From an uncultured beta proteobacterium (GTDB lineage: Bacteria; Pseudomonadota; Gammaproteobacteria; Burkholderiales; Rhodocyclaceae), in NCBI GenBank assembly GCA_903848955.1, contig CAINHS010000051.1, forward strand, positions 1 through 64,000: a stretch of 64,000 nt of DNA, in the 5' to 3' direction. Position numbers and translations under genes: made by a program. Within the stretch, counting starts at the first letter, position 1, and each line of letters begins with the position of its first letter. The notes under the pieces are model-generated. The model was not told the DNA's origin. It saw nothing but the letters and a program-made list of their open reading frames with translations, and ran no database searches. Shown piece after piece: positions 45,367 to 55,924 of the stretch.

Positions 45367-46317
45367 TCAGCTTCCGAGCGCTGCCAGGATTTCGGCGGCG
45401 CCCTGGCGGCGCAGTTCGGCAGCCAACTGCAGACCAAGCGCTTCCGGATCGGCAGCCGCGCCGACGAGTTCGGCATGCGCCATGCGCGTGCCGTCGGGCG
45501 ATGCAACGAAGCCGCGCAGATAGACACTGCCGTCACGCATTTCGGCAAAGGCTCCCAACGGGACTTCGCAACTGCCCGCCAACGCCCGCGACACCGCGCG
45601 CTCGGCACGCACGCAGGCGGCGGTAAGCGGGTCATTCAAGGGCGCCACCCAGGCCGCCACTTCCGGCCTCGAGGTTAGCGCTTCGATTCCCAGCGCGCCC
45701 TGCCCGGCTGCGGGCAGGGAGTCCTCGGCCGGCAGCACGGCGCGGATACGGTCAGCCAGACCCAGGCGCGTCAGGCCTGCAGCCGCAAGGATGATGGCAT
45801 CAAACTGGCCCTCGTCGAGCTTGCGCAAACGGGTATCGAGATTGCCACGCAGGGGAGTCACGGCAAGATAGGGATAGCGTGCATGCAACTGGGCTTCGCG
45901 ACGCAGACTGGAGGTGCCGACCACCGCGCCCGGCGGCATGTCGGCGAGGCTGGCGTACTTGCTCGAGACCAGCGCATCGAGCGGCACTTCACGCGGACCG
46001 ATGGCGACCAGGGAAAACTCCGGTTCCATCTGCATCGGCACGTCTTTCATGGAATGCACGGCAAAATCCGCGGCGCCCTCGAGCAGAGCCGCCTCCAGTT
46101 CCTTGACGAACAGCCCCTTGCCGCCGACCTTGGACAGCGGCCGGTCGAGAATCTGGTCGCCGCGCGTGGTCATGCCGAGCAACTCGACGCGACACGCCGG
46201 ATACAGTTGCTGCAACAGGCTGCGCACGTGCTCGGCCTGCCACAGGGCCAGCCTGGATTCGCGCGTGGCGATGACGATGCGTTGCGGGGGAAATTGAGGG
46301 GAAGGTACTGGGCTCAC
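45367..46317 (-). CDS. hemC: Porphobilinogen deaminase
   Basis: [56 protein letters not shown]. Confidence 0.97.
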   Translation of the reverse strand: MSPVPSPQFPPQRIVIATRESRLALWQAEHVRSLLQQLYPACRVELLGMTTRGDQILDRPLSKVGGKGLFVKELEAALLEGAADFAVHSMKDVPMQMEPEFSLVAIGPREVPLDALVSSKYASLADMPPGAVVGTSSLRREAQLHARYPYLAVTPLRGNLDTRLRKLDEGQFDAIILAAAGLTRLGLADRIRAVLPAEDSLPAAGQGALGIEALTSRPEVAAWVAPLNDPLTAACVRAERAVSRALAGSCEVPLGAFAEMRDGSVYLRGFVASPDGTRMAHAELVGAAADPEALGLQLAAELRRQGAAEILAALGS

Positions 46318-46481
46318 TGGACGACCGATCGAGGGAAAAAGGAAGATTGGCTTGCACTGCCCGCTGGCCGCTTGCGGCGATCCTGCAGCAGCATGATTTT
46401 GCTGGCGATTCTAGCAGTCCGGCGGGCTTTCCGCGCAGCCGGCCAAGGCAAAAAGGATAGCGCTTCCGGCCGCGGCCGGCG

Positions 46482-46514
46482 ACACAAAAACAATGGCCGC
46501 CCGCAGGCGGCCAT
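46482..46514 (-). terminator. Rho-independent terminator after the D-Ala-D-Ala endopeptidase-like gene
   Basis: GGCCGCC-loop-GGCGGCC followed on the minus strand by ATTGTTTTTGTGT. Confidence 0.75.
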
Positions 46515-46534
46515 GGATCCGGCTGCGGAACAAA

Positions 46535-47491
46535 TCACCCGGCATTGTGACGCGGCGCCAGCGACGCGCTCTCGATCCAGCGCTTGATGCGATTGGCATC
46601 GCCGATGCGGGTCATCTTGCCCGCCGAATCGAGCAGCACGATGATGGTCGGCTTGTTGTTGAGCCAGGCCTGCATCACCAGGCACTTGCCGGCCTCGCTG
46701 ATGTAGCCGGTCTTGGACAGGCCGATCTCCCACGCCGGATTCCTCACCAGCGTATTGGTGTTGTGGAACTGCTGGGTCCGGCCGGCGATACTGAACTCGC
46801 CATCGGATGTCGTGGAAAACTCACGGATCAGAGGGTACTGATGCGCGGCATCGACCATCTTCGCCAGATCCCGCGGACTCGATACATTGGCCGCCGTCAA
46901 GCCTGTCGGATCCTGAAAACGCGTGTCGATCAGACCCAGCGTCTGCGCCTTCTGGTTCATGGCGGCGACGAACGCCTCGCGGCCTCCTGCATAGTGGCGT
47001 GACAAGGCTGCGGCCGCACGATTTTCGGAAGACATCAGGGCCAGGCGCAGCATTTCCTCGCGCGCCAGACGGGTGCCGACCTTGAGGCGCGAACGGGTAC
47101 CCTTGAGCATATCCACATCTTCCTCGCCGACGGTCAGGGTCTCGGTCAGGTCGGGCCTGGCGTCGAGCACTACCATCGCCGTCATCAGCTTGGTGATCGA
47201 TGCTATCGGCAAGACGGCGCCGGGGTTCTTTTCAAACAGGATGGCACCGGTGGCCTGATCCTGCACCAGAACAGCCGATGACTGCAACGCAAGATGCCGG
47301 GCGTCATCCAGTGACACGCCGCGCTGTGCGGATTTGGCGTGAACCCCGTGCCGGCTCTTGATCTGCCTCGTTATGCGAGTCTGCTTTTTTGCAGCAACCG
47401 CTTTCTTGTTGGTGGCGGCCTCGACCTCAACCGGCGCCACAGCCGCGCCGATCACTGCGGTAACCAACAACATCAGTAGCGTTCTGTTCAT
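46535..47491 (-). CDS. D-alanyl-D-alanine endopeptidase (PBP7/PbpG family)
   Basis: LPIASITKLMTAMVVLDA (SxxK), SSENRAAAALSRHYAGG (SxN), LSKTGYISEAG (KTG). Confidence 0.94.
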   Translation of the reverse strand: MNRTLLMLLVTAVIGAAVAPVEVEAATNKKAVAAKKQTRITRQIKSRHGVHAKSAQRGVSLDDARHLALQSSAVLVQDQATGAILFEKNPGAVLPIASITKLMTAMVVLDARPDLTETLTVGEEDVDMLKGTRSRLKVGTRLAREEMLRLALMSSENRAAAALSRHYAGGREAFVAAMNQKAQTLGLIDTRFQDPTGLTAANVSSPRDLAKMVDAAHQYPLIREFSTTSDGEFSIAGRTQQFHNTNTLVRNPAWEIGLSKTGYISEAGKCLVMQAWLNNKPTIIVLLDSAGKMTRIGDANRIKRWIESASLAPRHNAG

Positions 47492-47608
47492 GGAGATGCC
47501 CCTCCTGCGATTATTTCATTCTAGCAGAGGATGTCCCCTCCGCAATTAACGGTATCGGCATTTATCTTTCAAAATAAAGGAGTTGGCACTTGCATCTAAA
47601 CAATGACA

Positions 47609-48751
47609 TTAGGTCAATTCGAGAAACCGGCGCACCTCGTCCCGGCGCGCCAGAGTATCTGCGTAGCCAAGGTCTATCAGGGCCCGGGTATAGGGCCGCT
47701 CGAACAACAGATAACTGGTCAGTGCGCCGCCGTTGCGATTCATGGCGCCGATGCCGCGCAGCATCACCCGCACCGGCCACGGCAGGGCCATGGCATGACT
47801 TGCGGCAAGGTGATCCAGGCGCTGCGACGGCGCAATGGTCAGCACTTCAATCGGGCGCAGGCTCACACCTTTCTCGCGCCGGACATCCTGCGGAATCAGC
47901 GACAGCGTGTTGTTGATGCGGCTCATCCGTTCCAGATCGACCGACATGCTGTCGAGAAAGATGCTGGACAGCGCATGGCCGGCGATTTGCGCCAGCGAGG
48001 GATAGACCGCGGCACGCGGCCTCTCGTTCTCGTCGGCCATGCGCCCGGCGCCGATCACCAGTATCTTGTCGGCGCCGAGGTGGATCGCCGGCGAGACCGG
48101 CGCCACCTGCCGCATCGAACCATCGCCAAACCATTCCCGGTTGATGCGTACTGCCGGAAAAATGAAGGGGATGGCACTGGAAGCCATCAGATGATCGAGG
48201 GATAGCTCGGTTGCCGCCCCGACCCGTTGGCTGCGCCGCCAGGGCTCGATGTCGGGACGTCCCTGAAAAAAACTGACACTCTGCCCCGTCGAGTAACCCG
48301 AACAGGTGATGCTGACGGAATGCAGAGCCTGACTGTCAATGGCTTTGGCGATGCGACTGAAGTCGAGACTGTCGCGCAGCAAGCCGCGCAGCGGCGCGTT
48401 GTCCAGCAGCGAGCGCGGCGAATGCCTGGTCAGCCAGCCGACCGCCAGGGTCGATATCCAGCGCGCGCTGGAGACGCCCATGCTGACCGGGTCGGCGCGA
48501 TAAACCTGGTGGGCACGGAAGTTTTCCCAGATTTTGACCAGATTGTCCACGCCGGCACCGAAATCCTCGGCCGACACCGCCATCGACGCGGCGTTGAGGG
48601 CGCCGGCCGATGTCCCGCACAGAATCGGAAACGGGTTGCGGCGCGGTTCCGGCAGGAGTTCGCGGATCGCCTTCAGCACGCCGACCTGATAGCCGGCGCG
48701 GGCCCCGCCGCCCGTGAGAATCAGTGCGGTGCGGGACCCCGTCATGGGCAA
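47609..48751 (-). CDS. Patatin-like phospholipase family protein
   Basis: ALILTGGGARAGYQVGVLKAI, LCGTSAGALNAASMA (GxSxG), FGDGSMR. Confidence 0.94.
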   Translation of the reverse strand: MPMTGSRTALILTGGGARAGYQVGVLKAIRELLPEPRRNPFPILCGTSAGALNAASMAVSAEDFGAGVDNLVKIWENFRAHQVYRADPVSMGVSSARWISTLAVGWLTRHSPRSLLDNAPLRGLLRDSLDFSRIAKAIDSQALHSVSITCSGYSTGQSVSFFQGRPDIEPWRRSQRVGAATELSLDHLMASSAIPFIFPAVRINREWFGDGSMRQVAPVSPAIHLGADKILVIGAGRMADENERPRAAVYPSLAQIAGHALSSIFLDSMSVDLERMSRINNTLSLIPQDVRREKGVSLRPIEVLTIAPSQRLDHLAASHAMALPWPVRVMLRGIGAMNRNGGALTSYLLFERPYTRALIDLGYADTLARRDEVRRFLELT

Positions 48752-48752
48752 T

Positions 48753-51050
48753 TCAACTGCCGCCCTTGGCCTGCTGCTGCACCTCCACCGACAGCAAAGC
48801 GGTTACGTTGACAATGCGCCTGACGGTTGCGGTCGGGGTCAGGATATGCGCCGGACGCGCCGCACCGAGCAGCAGCGGACCTACCGTCAGTCCGTCGCCG
48901 GCCGTGGTCTTGATCAGGTTGAAGGCGATATTGGCGGCGTCCAGCGTCGGCATGATCAGCAGGTTGGCCTGGCCCTTCAGGCTCGAGTCGGGAAACACCT
49001 GCCGCCGCACATCTTCGGAGAGTGCGGCATCGCCGTGCATCTCGCCATCGACTTCGAGTTGCGGCGCGATTCTGCGCAGAATTTGCAGCGCACGGCGCAT
49101 CTTGATCGCGGTCGGCGTGTCCTCGGTACCGAAACTTGAATGCGACAGCAGTGCCGCCTTGGGCGTCAGGCCGAAGCGCGAAACCTCATCGGCGGCGAGC
49201 AGCGTCATCTCCGCCAACTGCTCGGCGGTCGGGTCGTAATTGACATAGGTATCGCCGATGAACAGGGTACGGCTGGGCAGGATCAGCATGTTCATGGCGT
49301 AGAAGTGCTCAATCCCGGGCTTCCTGCCAATCACCCGGTCGATGTAACGCAGATGCAGGGAATGCTTGCCGTAGGTGCCGCAGACAAGCGCATCGGCATA
49401 ATTGTTCCGTACCAGCATGGCGCCGATCAGGGTCGTGCGCCTTCTCACCTCGAGCTTGGCGTACTCGACACTGACGCCCTTGCGCGACATCAGGCCGTGA
49501 TAGTCCTTCCAGAGTTCCTTGTAACGCGGATCGGCATCCGGGCTGATCAGTTCGAAATGCTCACCGGCGCGGATCCTCAATCCATAGCGGGTAATGCTAT
49601 TTTCCACCACTTCGGGACGACCGATCAGTATGGGCTTGGCCAGGCCTTCGTCGCAGACCGCTTGCACGGCGCGCAGGACGCGTTCGTCCTCGCCTTCGCA
49701 GAACACCACGCGCGCCGGATTCTTCTTGGCGGCCATGAACACCGGACGCATCAGCAAACCAGTTGAATAAACGAAGTCATTCAACTGGTGCACATAGGCC
49801 TCCATGTCGGCAATGGGCCGCGTGGCAACGCCCGAATCCATCGCCGCCTGAGCGACTGCCGGGGCAACCATGAGGATAAGGCGGGGATCGAACGGTTTTG
49901 GAATCAGGTATTCGGGGCCGAAGGACAGATCCTCCGTGCCGTAGGCCGCCGTCACTACCTCCGACTGCTCGGCGTGGGCCAGCTCCGCAATCGCCCTCAC
50001 AGCCGCCAGTTTCATGGCCTCGTTGATGGTGGTTGCGCCGACGTCAAGCGCACCTCTGAACATGTAAGGAAAACACAGGACGTTGTTGACCTGGTTCGGG
50101 TAGTCCGAACGGCCGGTACCGATGATGGCGTCCGGGCGCACGGCCTTGGCGTCTTCCGGACGGATTTCCGGATCGGGATTGGCCATGGCCAGGATCAGGG
50201 GATCACGCGCCATGGTCTTGACCATATCGGGCTTGAGTACCCCACCCGTGGACAAGCCCATGAAGATGTCGGCGCCATGCATTGCATCGCCCAGCGTACG
50301 CGCGTCGGTCTTCTGCGCATAGCGCGCCTTCGAAGGATCAAGCCCCTCGCGGCCGGTGTGAATCACGCCCTTGCTGTCAACCGCAAAAACATTCTTCGGA
50401 TCGAGACCGAGACTGACCAGCAGATCGAGGCAGGCGATCGCCGCCGCCCCTGCCCCGGAACAGACCAGCTTGACCTTGGCAATGTCCTTGTTCACGACGC
50501 GCATGCCGTTCAGCACGGCGGCACTGGCAATGATGGCCGTGCCATGCTGGTCGTCGTGGAAGACCGGGATCTTCATCCGCTCGCGCAGCTTGGACTCGAT
50601 GTAGAAGCACTCTGGCGCCTTGATGTCTTCCAGATTGATGCCGCCAAAGGTGGGCTCCAGCGAAGCGATGATGTCGACCAGTTTGTCCGGGTCGTTCTCA
50701 TCGATCTCGATGTCGAATACGTCGACGCCGGCGAACTTCTTGAACAACACCCCCTTGCCTTCCATTACCGGCTTGCCGGCCAGCGGCCCGATGTTGCCCA
50801 GTCCCAATACCGCCGTGCCGTTGCTGACCACTGCCACCAGATTGGCGCGCGATGTGTACAAGGCCGCCGTCGCCGGATCGCGCACGATCTCGTCACAGGC
50901 AGCCGCCACGCCGGGCGAATAGGCCAGCGAGAGATCGGTCTGACTGGTCAGCGCCTTGGTCGGAGTGACGGCGATCTTGCCGGGTTTGGGATTGCGGTGA
51001 TACTCCAGCGCCGCAGCGCGAATGACTTCGTCCATTAGAGTCTTCTCCAT
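48753..51050 (-). CDS. maeB: NADP-dependent malic enzyme with C-terminal phosphotransacetylase-like domain
   Basis: [40 protein letters not shown] domain [16 protein letters not shown]. Confidence 0.96.
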   Translation of the reverse strand: MEKTLMDEVIRAAALEYHRNPKPGKIAVTPTKALTSQTDLSLAYSPGVAAACDEIVRDPATAALYTSRANLVAVVSNGTAVLGLGNIGPLAGKPVMEGKGVLFKKFAGVDVFDIEIDENDPDKLVDIIASLEPTFGGINLEDIKAPECFYIESKLRERMKIPVFHDDQHGTAIIASAAVLNGMRVVNKDIAKVKLVCSGAGAAAIACLDLLVSLGLDPKNVFAVDSKGVIHTGREGLDPSKARYAQKTDARTLGDAMHGADIFMGLSTGGVLKPDMVKTMARDPLILAMANPDPEIRPEDAKAVRPDAIIGTGRSDYPNQVNNVLCFPYMFRGALDVGATTINEAMKLAAVRAIAELAHAEQSEVVTAAYGTEDLSFGPEYLIPKPFDPRLILMVAPAVAQAAMDSGVATRPIADMEAYVHQLNDFVYSTGLLMRPVFMAAKKNPARVVFCEGEDERVLRAVQAVCDEGLAKPILIGRPEVVENSITRYGLRIRAGEHFELISPDADPRYKELWKDYHGLMSRKGVSVEYAKLEVRRRTTLIGAMLVRNNYADALVCGTYGKHSLHLRYIDRVIGRKPGIEHFYAMNMLILPSRTLFIGDTYVNYDPTAEQLAEMTLLAADEVSRFGLTPKAALLSHSSFGTEDTPTAIKMRRALQILRRIAPQLEVDGEMHGDAALSEDVRRQVFPDSSLKGQANLLIMPTLDAANIAFNLIKTTAGDGLTVGPLLLGAARPAHILTPTATVRRIVNVTALLSVEVQQQAKGGS

Positions 51051-51362
51051 TTTGTTCGAACTGCAATTGTATCGCTGCGTCGCCCGCAGGACTCGCCTCG
51101 GAACGACAACATCGGTGCGACATCGACGACACGGGCATGGGCATGGGGGAATTTCTGCAGTGCAATTGCCGCCGGCGATCTGACGCTGATTGTAGGACAA
51201 TCATGGGCGGGGTCTGAGCAGACGGTGGTTCCTCAAACGCAGGACGCATATGCCGCACTGGCTGACTCTCAAGCGCGAGTGCTTGAACCGGCGCCCGTCA
51301 ATCGGCGTCGCTGCGGATTGCCAGGCCGGCGTCGGGCACGGCAGCCTTTGTTGGAGACATGA

Positions 51363-52523
51363 ATGAACATCGCCGCACGGATGGCCCAGATCGCGCCATT
51401 TCACGTCATGGAGTTGATGGCGCGAGCGCAAGCGCTCGAAGCCGAAGGCAGGTCGATCGTCCATCTCGAGGTCGGCGAACCCGACTTCGCGACGGCCGAC
51501 CCGATTCTTGAAGCAGCCCGGCGCTTCCTCGGCGGCGGCCACGTGCATTACACGGCGGCTCTTGGCCTGCACCAGTTGCGCGAAGCAATCAGCGGCTTCT
51601 ATCACACCCGCTACGGACTCGACATCTCACCGGCAAGAATCGTGGTCACGGCCGGTGCGTCGGGTGCCTTGCTGCTGGCGCTCGGCGTGCTGGTCAATCC
51701 CGGCGACGAATGGCTGCTGCCCGATCCCGGCTATCCCTGCAACAGGCATATCGTGCGCCTGCTCGAAGGCAAGCCGGTTTCGCTCGCAGTGGGAGCTGGA
51801 GCCAACTACCAACCCACGGCGCGACAGGTTGAGCTTGCCTGGGCGGAAAGGACGCGAGGGCTGCTGGTGGCCTCTCCGGCCAACCCCACCGGAACTGTGC
51901 TCGACCCCGACAGCATGACGGCACTGGCCACGCTTGTCGCGGCCCGCGGCGGCGCGCTGCTGGTCGACGAGATCTATCACGGGCTGACCTACGGCATCGA
52001 TGCCGGAACCGCGCTGGCGATCAGCGACGAAGTATTTGTCATCAACAGCTTCTCCAAGTACTTCGGCATGACCGGTTGGCGCCTGGGCTGGCTGGTAGCA
52101 CCACAACGTCATGTGCGGGAGATCGAGAAGCTGGCGCAGAACCTTTACATAGCGCCGTCGACCGTGGCCCAGCACGCCGCCCTGGCGGCTTTTCAGGCCG
52201 ACAGCCTGACGATCCTCGAAGGCCGGCGCCATGAATTTTCCCTGCGACGGGATGCTCTGTTGCCAGGCCTGCGCGAGCTCGGTTTCAAGATCGCCGCCGA
52301 ACCGCAGGGCGCCTTCTACGTGTATGCCGACAGCAGCGGACTGGCCGCAGACAGTTTCAGCCTGGCCGGGCAAATCCTCAACGGAGCTGGCGTGGCGGCA
52401 ACGCCCGGACTGGACTTCGGCAGCAATGCGCCGCAAGACCACATGCGATTCGCCTACACCGTCGGCAGAGACCGGATTGAGGAAGGCCTCGGCCGCATGG
52501 CGGCATTCCTCAATTCCAGATAG
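51363..52523 (+). CDS. PLP-dependent class I/II aminotransferase
   Basis: VGEPDFATADPILEAA, ASPANPTGTVLD, INSFSKYFGMTGWRLGWLVAP. Confidence 0.95.
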   Translation: MNIAARMAQIAPFHVMELMARAQALEAEGRSIVHLEVGEPDFATADPILEAARRFLGGGHVHYTAALGLHQLREAISGFYHTRYGLDISPARIVVTAGASGALLLALGVLVNPGDEWLLPDPGYPCNRHIVRLLEGKPVSLAVGAGANYQPTARQVELAWAERTRGLLVASPANPTGTVLDPDSMTALATLVAARGGALLVDEIYHGLTYGIDAGTALAISDEVFVINSFSKYFGMTGWRLGWLVAPQRHVREIEKLAQNLYIAPSTVAQHAALAAFQADSLTILEGRRHEFSLRRDALLPGLRELGFKIAAEPQGAFYVYADSSGLAADSFSLAGQILNGAGVAATPGLDFGSNAPQDHMRFAYTVGRDRIEEGLGRMAAFLNSR

Positions 52524-52659
52524 GCCGCAACGCGGCGTCAGCCCGCAGAGCCGGGGGTTTGCCCGCCATGGCTTTGCATTCCCGGGACACCCCTTCGGGG
52601 GCAGGCTGTGCCGGTCTCAGACAATCCGCTCCGGGGATACCGTCTCCGCGTCCCGCGGA

Positions 52660-52701
52660 GACATAAAAAGAAAGCGCGTGCCGAATTAACAGCACGCGCT
52701 T
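52660..52701 (-). terminator. Rho-independent terminator of the histone H1-like gene
   Basis: AAGCGCGTG...CACGCGCTT followed on the minus strand by TCTTTTTATG. Confidence 0.8.
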
Positions 52702-52759
52702 GCTATCCACTGGGCGCCGCGATCAGTCCCGCAGGACTAAACGCAGGCCGATGCTACCG

Positions 52760-53404
52760 TCAGGGACGGGAACCGGTGGGAAACGGCCAGGCCGCAGCAG
52801 GATTCAGCGACGACTTGATGCCGGGAGCAGCCGCCGTTGAAGGCGCCGCAGCAGCAGCGGGCTTCGCGGCAGGCTTTGCAGCAGCCTTCTTCGGTGCAGC
52901 CTTCTTCGCAGCAGGCTTGGCAGCAGGCTTCGCAGCAGGCTTTTTGGCAGCAGGCTTCTTCGCAGCAGGCTTCTTGGCAGCAGCCTTCTTCGGTGCAGCC
53001 TTTTTCGCAGCAGGCTTCTTCGCAGCAGCCTTCTTCGGTGCAGCCTTTTTCGCAGCAGGCTTCTTCGCAGCAGGCTTCTTCGCAGCAGCCTTCTTCGGTG
53101 CAGCCTTTTTCGCAGCCGGCTTCTTGGCAACAGCCTTCTTCGCGGCGGGTTTGGCAGCAGCCTTCTTCGGCGCAGCTTTCTTCGCAGCGGGCTTGGCAGC
53201 CGGCTTCTTGGCAACAGCCTTCTTCGCGGCGGGTTTGGCAGCAGCCTTCTTCGGCGCAGCTTTCTTCGCAGCGGGCTTGGCAGCCGCCTTCTTTACAGCC
53301 GGCTTTTTGGCAGCTGGCTTCTTCGGGGCCGCAGACTTCTTAGCGGCGGGCTTAGCCGCAGCCTTCTTTGCGGCCGGCTTCTTGGCTTTCTTCTCATCAG
53401 CCAT
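52760..53404 (-). CDS. Histone H1-like Lys/Ala/Pro-rich DNA-binding protein (HctB/AlgP-like)
   Basis: Start MADEKKAKKPAAKKAAAKPAAKK; repeats of KKAAPKKAAAKKPAAKK. Confidence 0.92.
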   Translation of the reverse strand: MADEKKAKKPAAKKAAAKPAAKKSAAPKKPAAKKPAVKKAAAKPAAKKAAPKKAAAKPAAKKAVAKKPAAKPAAKKAAPKKAAAKPAAKKAVAKKPAAKKAAPKKAAAKKPAAKKPAAKKAAPKKAAAKKPAAKKAAPKKAAAKKPAAKKPAAKKPAAKPAAKPAAKKAAPKKAAAKPAAKPAAAAAPSTAAAPGIKSSLNPAAAWPFPTGSRP

Positions 53405-53891
53405 GTTGAACCTCCTTAACAAATTAACAGGAAAGAACCACCACTACTTTTTTACTGCAACCCGTCTGGGCTAGCACGGATTATCCAACGCTCCGATGCA
53501 ATCGAAAGCGACGAATTCCTCACGTTTATCCGCCTATCACTTGGTTTTGAAACCGCAGACGACAAACGCACAACAAACCATATATCATATTCCGGCAATC
53601 ACAAACCGGCGCATTGCCTGATCAACACTCGCTCGGACGCTTGAGCGCGGGCAGCATGCCGCGCCGCGCACCGGCCTGATGCGGCTAATCGATGAAGCGG
53701 AAGAAATGCGCGGTGAGGAACGATGCGGGCGACTCTGGCACGGATCATTTGCAGACGGTCGGGCGGACCAGTTGAGGTCGGAGGAATCGGCGCCCAAGGC
53801 ATCCTGCATTCAGATCTCCCGTCTTTATCGTTATGAAGCCGGAGGTGGTCGGGACGCTGCGACAGTACATCATCCCTTTTGCAACGACGAC

Positions 53892-53938
53892 CTACTATAT
53901 CTAGTGGGTCATTGTCGATCTCGCACTAATTGTAGTGG
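53892..53938 (-). promoter_or_regulatory. Tandem NrdR-box-like palindromes
   Basis: CTACTATATCTAGTGG (53892-53907) and GCACTAATTGTAGTGG (53923-53938), 31 bp start to start; compare recalled NrdR consensus acaCwAtATaTwGtgt. Confidence 0.65.
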
Positions 53939-53975
53939 TTGCTTTTTTTAACCGCAAGAGTTTTCTGCTGTCAAG

Positions 53976-53999
53976 CAAAAAAAAAGCGTTGCCGCTTTG
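53976..53999 (-). terminator. Rho-independent terminator of ampD
   Basis: Minus strand AAAGCG-gcaa-CGCTTTTTTTTT just after the ampD stop at 54006. Confidence 0.75.
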
Positions 54000-54005
54000 C
54001 CACAG

Positions 54006-54557
54006 TCATCGGCCTGCGTCTTGCACCCGAAGCCAATCAAAGCAGGGACCGGGATCAGTCTTGCGTCCCGGTGCGACATCGCTGTGACCCACCACCGCGG
54101 CAATCGGATAACGCCGGCGAAGTTCCGTGAGCAGGCTGTTGAGGCCCTGATACTGGGCCTCTTCGAATGGACGCCGGTCACAGCCTTCGAGTTCAATGCC
54201 GATGGAGAAGTTGTTGCAGTTCTCGCGGCCCAGCCAATTCGATGCGCCGGCATGCCAGGCCCGCTTGGAACACGGCACGAACTGGATCAGTTCGCCGTCA
54301 CGCCGCAGAAGAAAATGCGCCGAGACCTGCAGGCCCCGTATCTGGCTGAAGTACGGGTGCGCCGCGGGATCAAGGCAATTGGTAAACAGCTGGATGATTC
54401 CCGGTCCGCCGAATTCGTCGGGGGGCAGGCTGATGGCATGGATGACGATCAGGCGCACCTGTTCGTCCTCGGGCCGCTCATCGCAATTTGGTGACGGCAC
54501 ACGACGCGCGGCGGACAACCAACCCGCGTCGTCCTCCCCGGCCTGCCCCTGCTTCAC
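54006..54557 (-). CDS. ampD: 1,6-anhydro-N-acetylmuramyl-L-alanine amidase
   Basis: RLIVIHAISLPPDEFGG, VSAHFLLRRDGELIQFVPCSKRAWHAGASNWLGRENCNNFSIGIELEG, VGHSDVAPGRKTDPGPCFDW. Confidence 0.96.
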   Translation of the reverse strand: MKQGQAGEDDAGWLSAARRVPSPNCDERPEDEQVRLIVIHAISLPPDEFGGPGIIQLFTNCLDPAAHPYFSQIRGLQVSAHFLLRRDGELIQFVPCSKRAWHAGASNWLGRENCNNFSIGIELEGCDRRPFEEAQYQGLNSLLTELRRRYPIAAVVGHSDVAPGRKTDPGPCFDWLRVQDAGR

Positions 54558-55924
54558 TCGTTCATTCCCAGTCGCGCCATTCGATAGCGCAGGGAACGGA
54601 AAGTGACGCCGAGCAGCCGGGCGGCAGCGGTTCGATTGTTGTTCGACTGTTTGAGGGCATCCAGAACCGCCTGCCGCTCGACCTGGTCGAGATGGTCCTG
54701 CAGGGACCCGCCGGCCGTTGCGGCGACAACTCCAGGCAGCGGCGAAGGCGCCAGATTGAGATCAACCACGTCGATGCGGTCGCCTGCCATCAGCGCCAGG
54801 GCACGCTCCAGCACGTTCTCGAGTTCGCGCACGTTGCCCGGAAAAGGGTAGTCCTGCAGCGCCTCAAGAGCGGCAGCAGCCAGCGGTGGCGGGGTCACAT
54901 CAGCGGCCCGCGCCAAGCGTTCCAGGATGTGCTGCGCCAGCATCGGGATGTCATCACGGCACTCGCGCAAGGCCGGCATCCTCAGCTCGATGACATTCAG
55001 CCGGTAGAACAAATCCTGACGGAACCGTCCCTGCTCGACCAGCGTCTTGAGGTCCTGATGCGTGGCGCAGATGATGCGTACGTCTGCAATTTCCTCGCTG
55101 GCGGCGCCGAGCTTGCGCACACGCTTTTCCTGGATCGCCCGCAACAGTTTGACCTGCATCGGCAGGGGCAGGTCCGCAACCTCGTCCAGAAACAGGGTGC
55201 CGCCGTCGGCCATCTGGAAAAAACCTTCGCGATCGTCATTGGCGCCGGTAAATGCTCCCTTGCGGTAGCCGAAGAACTCGCTCTCCATCAGACTTTCCGG
55301 AATTGCGCCGCAGTTGACCGGCACAAAGGCGCGGTCGCGGCGGGCGCCCAGAGAGTGGATCAACCGCGCCGCGAGTTCCTTGCCGCTGCCCGACTCGCCG
55401 GTAATATGCACCGGGGCCTGGCTGCGCGCCACGCGATCGATCAGTGCGCGCACCTGCCCTATTGCCGGCGAGTCGCCGAGCAAGCCCGAGCCGCCGGCTG
55501 CGTCGCCCGCCGGATCGGAACCGGGCAACTCCAGCGCGGACTTGACCATACCCCGCAACTGGTCAAGCGACACAGGTTTGGCGATGTAATCAAAAGCTCC
55601 GGCCTTGAGCGCCGACACTGCATTTTCGGCACTGCCATAGGCGGTTATTACCGCCACCGGCAGATCGACCACGGTATCGGCGATATGGCGCACCAGTTCC
55701 AGGCCCTCGCCGTCGGGCAGGCGCATGTCGGTGAGACACAGCTGGTAGCGCTGACCGGCGAGCATGCGCCGCGCCTCGGCGATGGAGCCGACGCAATCCG
55801 CCAGCAAACCCATGCGCGCCAGGGTGAGATCCAGCAACTCGCGGATGTCCGCTTCATCGTCGACCACCAGGACGCGCTTGGCTTCGCCGCGGTTGCGGGC
55901 ACGGCTTTCATTCTTCAGCGGCAT
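54554..55924 (-). CDS. pilR: Sigma-54-dependent response regulator, PilR-like
   Basis: LVVDDEADIRELL; GESGSGKELAARLIH; ESEFFGYRKGAFTGA; Fis-type C-terminal HTH. Confidence 0.93.
   Translation of the reverse strand: MPLKNESRARNRGEAKRVLVVDDEADIRELLDLTLARMGLLADCVGSIAEARRMLAGQRYQLCLTDMRLPDGEGLELVRHIADTVVDLPVAVITAYGSAENAVSALKAGAFDYIAKPVSLDQLRGMVKSALELPGSDPAGDAAGGSGLLGDSPAIGQVRALIDRVARSQAPVHITGESGSGKELAARLIHSLGARRDRAFVPVNCGAIPESLMESEFFGYRKGAFTGANDDREGFFQMADGGTLFLDEVADLPLPMQVKLLRAIQEKRVRKLGAASEEIADVRIICATHQDLKTLVEQGRFRQDLFYRLNVIELRMPALRECRDDIPMLAQHILERLARAADVTPPPLAAAALEALQDYPFPGNVRELENVLERALALMAGDRIDVVDLNLAPSPLPGVVAATAGGSLQDHLDQVERQAVLDALKQSNNNRTAAARLLGVTFRSLRYRMARLGMNE

Noticed and set aside
52804-53343. 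CRISPR-like or tandem DNA repeats
   Set aside because: Repeat units are in-frame codons of the Lys/Ala-rich histone-like protein; no regular spacers.
53679-53951. 90-aa plus-strand ORF MRLIDEAEEMRGEERCGRLW
   Set aside because: No recognisable family, no clear ribosome-binding site, and it runs across the NrdR-box palindromes; not supported as a gene.
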